Part shown: positions 6,684 to 12,402 of the stretch, in pieces
How positions within the stretch are numbered: position 1 is the stretch's first letter
How the letters are laid out: every line of letters starts with the position of its first letter
From: CAZVWV01 sp964631745
GTDB lineage: Bacteria; Bdellovibrionota_C; UBA2361; JBGSMV01
Reading direction: 5' to 3'
DNA: 12,778 nt
NCBI GenBank assembly: GCA_964631745.1
Contig: CAZVWV010000118.1
Location: 1-12,778 of the forward strand
The notes under the pieces: generated by a model
Databases searched by the model: none
Seen by the model: the letters and a program-made list of their open reading frames with translations, nothing else
What the model was told of the DNA's origin: nothing
Program-made: the position numbers and the translations under genes

Positions 6684-6798
6684 TCTTCAACTTTGCGCCT
6701 TTCTCAGAAAGTCCTAACAAGCGCCTAATTTTAACGGGCAGCCTAACTATGCCCGTACTACTAATTGCAATCTTGCCTTCTATTACCTTACCTGCCAC
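6684..6798 (-). pseudogene. AbrB/MazE-type antitoxin, N-terminal part (cut off by IS3)
   Basis: Codons 1-38 start at GTG 6796-6798, with two in-frame TAG codons a few triplets upstream that rule out a longer N-terminus. The peptide AISSTGIVRLPVKIRRLLGL is the classic SpoVT-AbrB signature ('SskGqvtlP..iR..LGl'). After codon 38 the IS3 element begins. Removing 5404-6683 and one TCT copy joins AAG-ATC in frame with 5252-5403, giving an 87-residue protein typical of PIN-partner antitoxins. Such antitoxins bind their own promoter as dimers and neutralise the toxin; a near-palindrome at 6866-6883 is a candidate operator. The intact order was antitoxin then PIN toxin, downstream of the methyltransferase on the same strand. 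Confidence 0.82.
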
Positions 6799-6865
6799 GG
6801 CTGTATTCTACTAAAGGTAAGCACTCCCATCCACTGAAATAATGTCGATGATTTCTAATCTTTTT

Positions 6866-6883
6866 AGTGCCGTATACGGCGCT
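6866..6883. promoter_or_regulatory. Near-palindrome upstream of the antitoxin remnant
   Basis: AGTGCCGTATACGGCGCT is an 18-bp palindrome with one mismatched pair. It lies 67 bases upstream of the antitoxin GTG, between it and the methyltransferase stop. An AbrB-type autoregulator operator is one reading. A hairpin at the 3' end of the methyltransferase transcript is another, but no U-run follows on that strand. Confidence 0.4.
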
Positions 6884-6929
6884 ACCAATCAGCCAACACA
6901 CCAAAACCGCAAAAATATCAGCGCAAATC

Positions 6930-7736
6930 TTAGGCGGTCTTTCCAGTCTTTCTCAAAATAAAGATCATATCCAGCGGATTATATCCCCACAGCACTTTGC
7001 GCTCTAGCTTAAAGGGAAAATGTAGCTCGGTCTTAAGATGCTCTAGCAGAGCAAGAAAGGCATTAAAATTCCAGACATGAAAGTGAATGCTGTAGCCGCG
7101 CTGCATGGTTCCGTCTATGTGCAACTGGGCTTCCTTTTCGTCGCGAATCCCGGCCACGAAGTGAATCCACTCTGCGTAGTGTTCACGCCTTTCGCGCCCG
7201 GGGCCGTGTTTATAATCTAAGAGCACGTGCTCAAGGGTAGTGATAGGCCGCTCCTGATCGAAGGTCACGTGTTTGTTTGGCACCGTTAGGTAAAGAATTC
7301 CGCCAACCTTAAGCTTACTTAGATGCCGCTGGATTGTACCGATGGGGTCCTCGGTATGCTCGATAAAATGATTGGCGATAATAAAATCCTGCGAGCTCTC
7401 CGGCACTTTACTAAGCGTCTCGCCGTCATCTAAGATATCAGGCTCAACTAAATCCAAACCGTTTAACTCTGGGTAATGTTCGCGGAGTTCCTTGACTGGC
7501 ATGCGATCCACGTACCGCACATTTACGCCGCGCCTAACTGGAAGCGGTTCATGCAGCGCCCCAACTTCAAGTCCCTCGCCTTTAAGATAAATATAAGAAA
7601 GCACCCGCCGCGCCAGAATTCTACCAGAGGAGATCCTGGGCCCAGCCTTTGGTTTTACAAATTTCGAACGCACCCTGCCTTCGAACCAATCAAGCCCACG
7701 CGCGAAACAAGATAAGGTAGAAGCTGCACCTAACAT
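6930..7736 (-). CDS. Class I SAM-dependent methyltransferase
   Basis: A 268-residue soluble protein. Residues 54-63 (EGLEVGALHE) occupy motif I in the 'LEIGA'-type variant seen in methyltransferases of surface-glycan and glycosyltransferase clusters. VRYVD at 73-77 ends in the acidic residue expected to bind the SAM ribose. VEPDIL (97-102) follows, then DFIIANHFIEHTEDP (117-131) as motif IV with the 'EH' of Methyltransf_11/23 proteins. LKVGGILYLTVPN (142-154) is the post-motif strand. The His-rich stretch 216-223 and the C-terminus may hold the acceptor pocket. The acceptor cannot be told from sequence. ATG 7734-7736 is chosen as start although no Shine-Dalgarno site is visible; a GATAAT lies close upstream, so the leader would be very short. 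No glycan genes are adjacent here. Confidence 0.85.
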   Translation of the reverse strand: MLGAASTLSCFARGLDWFEGRVRSKFVKPKAGPRISSGRILARRVLSYIYLKGEGLEVGALHEPLPVRRGVNVRYVDRMPVKELREHYPELNGLDLVEPDILDDGETLSKVPESSQDFIIANHFIEHTEDPIGTIQRHLSKLKVGGILYLTVPNKHVTFDQERPITTLEHVLLDYKHGPGRERREHYAEWIHFVAGIRDEKEAQLHIDGTMQRGYSIHFHVWNFNAFLALLEHLKTELHFPFKLERKVLWGYNPLDMIFILRKTGKTA

Positions 7737-7865
7737 ACAAAGAGTATTATCATGTTAACTTGCTTAGGCCAAATCCGAAGTCGCGCATGGTCTCTGAGAT
7801 GAAAATTCATCCCCCAAACCTAGCGTTAGCATAGTTAAAATGATCCAGTGTGTTCAATGGGTTGG

Positions 7866-7957
7866 ATTAGTTGAGCGTGATCGCTCCCTCCCGGGCGAAG
7901 CGCTTATATTAGGCATTGGCCGTCGACCCGGCCAATGCCACTTAGCCAGGTGGCCTA
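7866..7957. repeat. Cluster of hairpins in the 7740-8050 gap
   Basis: GGCATTGGCC (7912-7921) and GGCCAATGCC (7930-7939) form a perfect 10-bp stem with an 8-base loop. TTAGGC just outside the left arm can also pair with GCCTAA at 7953-7958. A smaller perfect stem, GAGCG-TGAT-CGCTC, lies at about 7873-7886. No T-run follows immediately. This gap otherwise shows no coding sequence. The structure could be a REP-like unit, a recombination-site remnant or the 3' end of a lost transcription unit. Confidence 0.5.
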
Positions 7958-8055
7958 AACTGCCGGTTTTAATCTAGATTTTTCGCGGCCTTCTCAAATT
8001 GTTGCTGGCCAGTATGGTGGTGAGAGCTTAATAAGAAATCAGTACTAACTACTAT

Positions 8056-8172
8056 AAGAATGGTCGACAATTCGCTGCCTCTTTGGGGCTTGTACCTAAG
8101 CAATTCTCAAGTGGAGGTAAAACGACCCTTGGCTCAATTACAAAGAATGGTAACCGCCGCTATCTACGTAAA
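8056..8172 (+). pseudogene. IS110-family transposase, C-terminal fragment
   Basis: From AAG 8056 the frame encodes KNGRQFAASLGLVPKQ, then FSSGGKTTLGSITKNGNRRY and LRK. This is the highly conserved Transposase_20 block of IS110/IS1111 transposases ('F.ngRqfAawLGLvPkqhSSGGK..LG.ItKrGd.YLR'). The preceding ~250 residues with the RuvC-like DEDD domain are absent (TAA at 8032-8034), as is the 'LL.hGAr' continuation. Sequence similarity stops sharply at LRK, where an IstB fragment begins in the same frame. Confidence 0.8.
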
Positions 8173-8316
8173 TCCACTATTCTCACCACCAACAAGGTGT
8201 TTTCAGAGTGGAGCTCAGTCTTTCCAAACGCAGGCTGTCTCGTAACGCTGATCGATAGAATCGTCCACAAATCCGAAATTCTCACAATTGAGGGGGATTC
8301 ATACAGGGCAAAAGAG
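8173..8316 (+). pseudogene. IS21-family IstB helper ATPase, C-terminal fragment
   Basis: This continues in the same frame as the IS110 fragment and encodes STILTTNKVFSEW, then SSVFPNAGCLVTLIDRIVHK and SEILTIEGDSYRAKE. It corresponds to the C-terminal part of IstB (DnaC-like AAA+ ATPase): the sensor-1 strand 'stiiTtNkpFseW..vF', the helix 'l.DRllHh' and the terminal 'ItGdSYRlke'. Walker A and B motifs are absent. The open frame continues to 8469, but the later part lies antisense to the lipoprotein gene and has no recognisable match, so I end the fragment at about 8316. Confidence 0.8.
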
Positions 8317-8354
8317 TGGGTAAGCGTAACCGGGAACCAATGCAATGGATTCAA

Positions 8355-8933
8355 CTATGAAGACCCTACCGGGACTGTTGTAACGAAGTGGTATATGATA
8401 CCTACGGAGTCTACAGCGACCAAAATACGCCCATCAACCTTGAGACTCGAGGGAAGATTGGTATCATGAATCCATAACGAAACTGAACTTACATTGCGAA
8501 CTTCCTCTCCGCCAGCACCACATAGGCCAACACCCAAGGGGGCCCCTTCCCATTTTGCGCAAACATGCCCAACATAAGCACGGTTGACGGGATCCGTTAC
8601 ATAATAACTCGCGCTAAGTCTCTGTCCATCTGGAACTCCGACATGGGTAGTATTTACGTCGAGTCTAAACTGGCCTTCATTCGGGAAATGCTTTGCGCGC
8701 ACTATCACCTGTCCAGCCAACACACGAACTTCCCTAACAGGAATATCAGGCTCCTTTGGCTTAGCGGGGTCCTCGCCACACCCGGAGGTTAACAAAATTC
8801 CAGCCGCCCATGCTGCTAGAAGACCATCCCTACCCCGATGCCTCGAATCTTTAAATGAAGCTCCTACCAGATCTCTAACATCTTCTGGGGCCTGTGCAAC
8901 TTGCAACATAGTCAAACTCCGATACAACACCAT
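8355..8933 (-). CDS. Hypothetical lipoprotein
   Basis: A 192-residue product if started at ATG 8931-8933 (a TTG three codons earlier is the longest option). A hydrophobic segment GLLAAWAAGILLTSGC carries an LTSGC lipobox, followed by a polar linker GEDPAKPKEPDIP, so it is probably a membrane-anchored lipoprotein. The signal sits unusually far in, about 50 residues from the start; no ATG, GTG or TTG lies closer, so the N-terminus may be altered or a rarer start used. The mature part has regular beta-strand alternation (REVRVLAGQVIVRAKHF, then RILVAVDSVGIIYHF) and two Cys. I do not recognise the family. Its 3' end lies close to the IstB fragment and may have been trimmed by it. Confidence 0.5.
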   Translation of the reverse strand: MVLYRSLTMLQVAQAPEDVRDLVGASFKDSRHRGRDGLLAAWAAGILLTSGCGEDPAKPKEPDIPVREVRVLAGQVIVRAKHFPNEGQFRLDVNTTHVGVPDGQRLSASYYVTDPVNRAYVGHVCAKWEGAPLGVGLCGAGGEEVRNVSSVSLWIHDTNLPSSLKVDGRILVAVDSVGIIYHFVTTVPVGSS

Positions 8934-9107
8934 AAGTCTCAAGCGGCGAGGGACATATTATCTGATTCTACGACGTAAATCAAAATATTACAGGGAACGA
9001 AACAACTACCAAACCACTCAAGTTGGACAAGTATCTGTAACCACTTGAATCCACAGAACCATCAAAAGCCTAACTGGCATCCTTACTTGCTGCCGCATTG
9101 ATAGACT
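8934..9107. other. Intergenic stretch, no gene seen
   Basis: A/T-leaning DNA between the lipoprotein start and the 55-bp repeat. I find no sustained frame, hairpin or promoter strong enough to report. Confidence 0.5.
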
Positions 9108-9162
9108 GTGGAACATTTACTTGTGAGTAAAGTGCTACCCGTATTCTGAGCCCCAAACTACT
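9108..9162 (+). repeat. 55-bp direct repeat, copy 1
   Basis: This is identical over 55 bases to the last 55 bases of the window (12724-12778). It contains TTTACT-TGTG-AGTAAA, a perfect 6-bp hairpin. A 16-base stretch at 9846-9861 matches the hairpin part with one change. The flanking bases differ to the left of the two copies; the right limit of copy 2 is cut by the window edge, so the true repeat may be longer. Confidence 0.9.
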
Positions 9163-9442
9163 TCTGCGCGCTTTGGCCACTTATCACTTTTGTATGAGGC
9201 TTACGGTTTCAGTTCTCGGGCTGAATGTTGAGGCGTTCCGATTGAGTCTTCTGGCCTTCGTTTCTCAAGTCTCCGTTCATTAGCAATGTGAAAATGCTCG
9301 CCGGCTCGCATTTTTATTGTCACTCTACGTGCTCGATGCTCTTATTTCACGGCCCTCAAGAGAAACCTATCATATCGACAGTTGCTAATCTTCTTTAGCG
9401 GCGTCGTTCGGCTATACTTACAGAACTTGTGCGTATTGTGTT
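9163..9442. other. Gene-poor stretch downstream of repeat copy 1
   Basis: Only very short frames occur, the best being ATG 9194 to TAG 9281-9283 (29 codons, starting MRLTVSVLGL). A TATACT at 9413-9418 lacks a -35 partner. Nothing here is recognisable. Confidence 0.4.
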
Positions 9443-9556
9443 GTGTTTGAAAAATGGAGCATAAATCTCCAGTGGGGGAGGTGTATCTCGCGTACAAGTA
9501 AATGCATCGTTGAGCGCTTCGCTTTAACTGAAATTAGACCGCAAAGGCCGCCCGAT

Positions 9557-9727
9557 ATGTGTGACGCCTATGACCATGTCTATGTCTTTGGCCATGACGA
9601 AAGTGGCGCTCCCCTGCCTCAATTGAAAGAACGGCCTTATGGAAGTGATTTGCCATATCATCTCGCTATGGGCGCTTGGCGAGAAGTCAATCCGGGAGCA
9701 TGGCGTAACAAACCATTTCGGCCTTGA
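9557..9727 (+). CDS. Possible small hypothetical protein
   Basis: A 56-residue frame from ATG 9557 to TGA; an in-frame GTG at 9443 would extend it to 94 residues. The part after ATG 9557 looks more protein-like: YDHVYVFGHDESGAPLPQ, then ERPYGSDLPYHLAMGAWREV, then NPGAWR. The part before it is rich in Cys, Arg and Ser and looks like untranslated sequence. No ribosome site is evident at either start and I do not recognise the protein. It may be a real small soluble protein or the 3' remnant of a larger gene. Confidence 0.35.
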   Translation: MCDAYDHVYVFGHDESGAPLPQLKERPYGSDLPYHLAMGAWREVNPGAWRNKPFRP

Positions 9728-10293
9728 GGATGACTTTTTACTGGTCGGACTGAAAGCCACCGAGACCTGGCAGGAAAGCTGAGAATGCCGTCAGCCACTA
9801 CGGAAGGCTCAGCAGATTATTCAACCCCAAAGCACTTCACCGGCCTTACTTGTGAGCAAAGCCCGTTCTACTTCACTTCCTAGAAAGCTTTATATTTTCC
9901 TGCCCCGGTTTCTTGGTGGTGGAAAACTTATTGGCCCCCCGCACTCTCATATCCAAATACGTGCCGCGAATTGAGTCTATTCGTTGGTAATAGGTGGTAT
10001 TGGAAGCTTACTTATGTAGGTGTCTGAACCTCCCCACAATCCTGGACTCTTTCGCGTCGAGGGTTTGAACAGCTATCTTATAGCATCATGCCTATTAGAT
10101 TAGTCCTACTAACTGTTTTAACTGTTATGCCTGTATTCACGATCAGTTCTATCCCCGGCGCGATACTTGTTTGAGGGATCTAGCTTTGAACTTGTTAGCC
10201 ATATGCGTATAGTCACAGTAACTTTCGCCTCGCCAACAGCCCTTATCTGGCAAAGAGGTCAAAGCGCAAATTGATCTGCGTCCTCGTAGGGAT
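9728..10293. other. Gene-poor stretch with degraded coding traces
   Basis: No frame here is long enough to trust. A 16-base match to the 55-bp repeat hairpin lies at 9846-9861. ATG 10088 to TGA 10172-10174 encodes 28 residues that look like an isolated signal peptide (MPIRLVLLTVLTVMP, then VFTISS), possibly the 5' stub of a lost secreted-protein gene. A minus-strand 65-codon frame (10149-10346) has no recognisable match. Confidence 0.35.
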
Positions 10294-10548
10294 TTATTTC
10301 GGCATAATCGGCCAATAGTTATGCGGTGTTGGCGCATAAGGCGCACCGGGCGGAATTTTCTCCTGAATTTTATCTAAGATCTGATTCTCAAATTCCTCAT
10401 ACCACTCATCAGTCTGAAAATCGACCACCTGCGTCGAGATGTTAGGCTTTGGAACTTTGCCTAATGGGCCTACCCGCCAAATGGATTTCTTGATAATAGC
10501 AGGCTTTAGTGAACGGGATACGAAGCAGGATGCGATAAGAGAACTGTA
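10294..10548 (-). pseudogene. Orphan C-terminal coding remnant, unknown family
   Basis: An 84-codon minus-strand frame, bounded by TGA (10549-10551) and TAA (10294-10296), has no ATG or TTG near its beginning; the first GTG lies beyond its middle. The product nevertheless looks like real protein: SLKPAIIKKSIWRVGPLGKV, then VDFQTDEWYEEFENQILDKI, then an aromatic/Pro-rich end (PPGAPYAPTPHNYWPIMPK). I read it as the 3' part of a gene whose 5' part was replaced when the mqsRA segment arrived, since its upstream side runs into the mqsR promoter. The family is not recognised. Confidence 0.45.
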
Positions 10549-10601
10549 TCAGACCGTTCAAATCCACAGCCCATGCCGACAAAAAGCATTGTATTAAGAG
10601 A

Positions 10602-10630
10602 TTGACATATTTACCCTGATAGGGTAAATT
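10602..10630 (+). promoter_or_regulatory. mqsRA promoter
   Basis: TTGACA (10602-10607, perfect -35) and TAAATT (10625-10630, 4 of 6 to the -10 consensus) are separated by 17 bases. They sit immediately upstream of the mqsR ribosome site AGGGGA and TTG start, so the leader is short. Confidence 0.65.
10609..10629. promoter_or_regulatory. Operator-like palindrome for MqsA
   Basis: ATTTACCCT (10609-10617) and AGGGTAAAT (10621-10629) are perfect inverted arms around GAT. They fill the -35/-10 spacer, as expected for an autorepressor site. The known E. coli MqsA operator has the form AACCT-N(2-4)-AGGTT; this TACCCT-N3-AGGGTA has the same architecture with altered bases. A second weaker CCC-ATATA-GGG element (10632-10642) overlaps the start of the leader. 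Confidence 0.65.
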
Positions 10631-10647
10631 ACCCATATAGGGGACAC

Positions 10648-10959
10648 TTGGAGAAGCGCAAAAGGACTTACGACCTGGAAGAACTCAAGCGCTGTTTCTC
10701 CAGTATTGGAGAGCTTGGCTCGTCCATTACGAGCACTGCTTTTCGTAACGCTCAAGAGCTTGGATTCTCACGTGAGGATATTGTGGCTTGTATACAGGCA
10801 CTAAAGTCATCTGATTTTTATAAATCTATGACGAGTCAAGCCAGCCATAAGCTGTGGCAGGATGTGTACCGCCTACGTTTTCAAGGATTTGAGCTTTACG
10901 TGAAGTTTACTGTAAAGCCGGATGGAAGTTATCTTCTCATTTCTTTTAAGGAAAAGTGA
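10648..10959 (+). CDS. mqsR: MqsR toxin (mRNA interferase)
   Basis: A 103-residue RelE-fold ribonuclease of the MqsR family, which in E. coli cleaves mRNA mainly at GCU. The family core is plain: SSDFYKSMT (54-62), LWQDVYR (69-75), ELYVKFTV (82-89) and the terminal LLISFKEK. K59, Q71 and Y84 line up with the E. coli catalytic residues K56, Q68 and Y81, so the toxin looks active. The start is TTG 10648 behind AGGGGA, and the resulting MEKRKRT matches the E. coli N-terminus MEKRTPH, supporting that choice. Toxin-first order and 4-base overlap with mqsA (GTGA) are typical of this module. It is about 5 residues longer than the E. coli protein. Confidence 0.95.
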   Translation: MEKRKRTYDLEELKRCFSSIGELGSSITSTAFRNAQELGFSREDIVACIQALKSSDFYKSMTSQASHKLWQDVYRLRFQGFELYVKFTVKPDGSYLLISFKEK

Positions 10960-11375
10960 CCATGGTTGACCAATGTCCAGTCTGTGGAAAAGGAAGATTG
11001 AATAGAAAAACAGTTCACCAGACTTTTATATACAAAGGAAAGAAGTTTCGTTACGAACAGCCCGGTCTTTATTGCGACAATTGCAAAGAGGGTGTTTTAG
11101 ACAACTCAGATATGGAGGCCGTGGAATCAACTCTCTTCGATTTTCGTGCCAAGGTTGATGGATATCTTACAACTGGTGAAATTCGTAGGATTAGAAAAAA
11201 ACTCAATCTGACCCAGAGAAAAGCCGGTGAGTTTTTTGGAGGCGGCCACAATGCCTTCAGCCGTTATGAGTCTGGATTGGCCAGGCCTCCAAAGTCCACC
11301 GACAGACTTCTTCGTCTTCTAGACAAACGGCCGGAGTTACTCTCGGATATGTCCAAAGACAAGATTGCCGCCTAG
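10956..11375 (+). CDS. mqsA: MqsA antitoxin and transcriptional repressor
   Basis: A 139-residue two-domain antitoxin. The N-terminal zinc domain has C7-x2-C10 (CPVC) and C40-x2-C43 (CDNC), the Cys4 site that binds and blocks MqsR. Residues 74-125 are an XRE-type helix-turn-helix with GEFFGGGHNAFSRYESG (91-107). N99 and R103 match E. coli N97 and R101, which contact the operator. The ORF can begin at GTG 10956, overlapping the mqsR stop. ATG 10962 lies 9 bases after AAGGA and is the likelier start, giving 137 residues and leaving the motifs intact. Expected to repress its own promoter through the palindrome at 10609-10629. The C-terminus extends slightly beyond the E. coli protein. Confidence 0.95.
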   Translation: MTMVDQCPVCGKGRLNRKTVHQTFIYKGKKFRYEQPGLYCDNCKEGVLDNSDMEAVESTLFDFRAKVDGYLTTGEIRRIRKKLNLTQRKAGEFFGGGHNAFSRYESGLARPPKSTDRLLRLLDKRPELLSDMSKDKIAA

Positions 11376-11379
11376 TCAT

Positions 11380-11504
11380 TAAGCCAACTGGAGCCACCCT
11401 AGTTTTTCAATACTTATTCGATCCCAAAACAACTATTAGGCACTATTGAGATCAACCTGGACCAAGAAGCGAACTGTTAAAGTAGGGTGGCTCCAGTTCG
11501 CTTA
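11380..11504. repeat. Large inverted repeat after mqsA
   Basis: Arms 11380-11404 and 11480-11504 are 25 bases each and match at 23 positions (core AACTGGAGCCACCCTA), with a 75-base spacer. A further AAGCGAACTG at 11467-11476 is an exact inverted copy of 11494-11503, so the right side can fold alone or pair with the left. The whole unit is 125 bp with no coding capacity. It resembles a small non-autonomous element or a structured 3' region. It lacks the RYYYAAC/GTTRRRY ends of integron attC sites. Confidence 0.8.
11386..11407 (+). terminator. Possible weak mqsRA terminator
   Basis: AACTGG can pair with CC-T-AGTT (one bulge) and is followed by a run of five T's, 10 bases after the mqsA stop. 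The stem is short, so confidence is low; it lies inside the left arm of the larger inverted repeat. Confidence 0.3.
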
Positions 11505-11525
11505 ATCTATGGTGCTGGAATGAGG

Positions 11526-11565
11526 CAGCGCAGTCCCTCGAAAAAACCTTCCTCAACATGCGCTG
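11526..11565. repeat. Small inverted repeat near the 3' end of the SPFH-like gene
   Basis: CAGCGCA (11526-11532) and TGCGCTG (11559-11565) are exact inverted copies. On the minus strand the 26-base loop contains a T6 run, so the T-run is not placed after the stem and this is not a standard terminator. Confidence 0.3.
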
Positions 11566-11584
11566 ACTCATCCCGTCTCCTCGC

Positions 11585-12265
11585 CTAGGCGAATTCGACG
11601 CTCACCTTGAGCTCTGTGATCTGAAAGCCCCGCTCGGTGTAAAAAGCGGTGATCACGGGCGATAGCCCTTGCTCGAGAATCATCGCCTGCCTATCGTTGT
11701 CCGACTCAGCGATAACCTGCGGCATGAGCTGCGATAAATGCTGGTCGACCGGCACGGAGATATCGAGTTCGGGCACCTCAGCTGAGGGGCTCCCCCTCAT
11801 CAGTCCGACAGCCGGCGCCGCTGTTGCTTTAATGAACAGCCGACGAATTATGGAATCACCACCAGTGAAGCCTCGATTACAGCTGCCCTCGCACGGTTTG
11901 ATTAACACGTACGGGCGAACAAAGGTCCGGAACGTCTGACCGGGACCAAAAATGTCAGCTCGTGTCACCCGCCCCGACCGGTCGACTAGGACTGCTACTT
12001 GGCCTTCTTTTACCTTCTTCCCCCCAGTCAAAAGAAGAACCGAAGCCTGACTAACGATCACTCCAAGCGCGATCGCGCATAACGACATCCAAAGGGCACC
12101 CGAAATAAACAGAATCAATCCCAAGGCGACCATGTCTCTATTGTATTCATGCACGCCAGTGTTGAGAGCCCATCCAGCCACGCATAGTATCAGGCCAGGT
12201 GTCGCAGCGAATGCGAACGATCTGGCTTGGCCCAGAACCGAATCGTGAACCACAACGTTATCCAT
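11585..12265 (-). CDS. Two-TM membrane protein with truncated SPFH/band-7-like segment
   Basis: A 226-residue protein with a strong start: ATG 12263-12265 preceded by GAGGAGGA. Two hydrophobic helices (about 17-36 and 46-75) anchor it. Residues 84-123 (KVKEGQVAVLVDRSGRVTRA, then FGPGQTFRTF, then YVLIKP) resemble the first strands of SPFH/band-7 domains ('v.eG.vgVv...G.v....pG.h...P'). Residues 200-225 (PVITAFYTERGFQITELKVS, then VEF) resemble the end of that domain. The 120-190 region is divergent and has C125/C129. Family proteins scaffold membrane microdomains or proteases, but the match is weak and the length short, so 'SPFH-like' is my inference. No partner gene is adjacent. Confidence 0.6.
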   Translation of the reverse strand: MDNVVVHDSVLGQARSFAFAATPGLILCVAGWALNTGVHEYNRDMVALGLILFISGALWMSLCAIALGVIVSQASVLLLTGGKKVKEGQVAVLVDRSGRVTRADIFGPGQTFRTFVRPYVLIKPCEGSCNRGFTGGDSIIRRLFIKATAAPAVGLMRGSPSAEVPELDISVPVDQHLSQLMPQVIAESDNDRQAMILEQGLSPVITAFYTERGFQITELKVSVEFA

Positions 12266-12334
12266 CTTTGAATCCTCCTCACCAGGTTGGAATTACAGAT
12301 GAAACGAAACGGAAATAACCTTCACGAACTGCGT

Positions 12335-12378
12335 GCCTCGAACGCGACAAATTGCTCAAGTCTCATCCCGTTCGAGGC
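12335..12378. repeat. Inverted repeat upstream of the SPFH-like gene
   Basis: GCCTCGAACG (12335-12344) and CGTTCGAGGC (12369-12378) are perfect 10-bp arms, extendable by TGC/GCA across a 2-base bulge, with a 24-base spacer. They lie 70-113 bases upstream of the ATG at 12265 on the minus strand and just before the plus-strand gene at 12403. An operator shared by the divergent genes is possible. Confidence 0.5.
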
Positions 12379-12402
12379 GCACCAAAAAAACTTCTACTCA
12401 CT

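Noticed and set aside
6711..6760. TAACAAGCGCCTAA-type sequence resembling an integron attC end
   Set aside because: It is fully explained as AbrB antitoxin coding sequence (RRLLG and neighbours) and has no paired core site.
8317..8469. C-terminal extension of the IS110/IstB open frame
   Set aside because: Beyond GDSYRAKE there is no IstB similarity and most of it lies antisense to the lipoprotein gene.
9194..9283. 29-codon frame MRLTVSVLGL...
   Set aside because: Too short, no ribosome site, and no second feature to support translation.
10442..10636. 64-codon minus-strand frame
   Set aside because: It crosses the mqsRA promoter; the alternative frame at 10294-10548 looks more like protein.
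11380..11504. Inverted repeat as an integron attC site
   Set aside because: The ends do not match RYYYAAC/GTTRRRY, no integrase is present, and only one such unit is seen.
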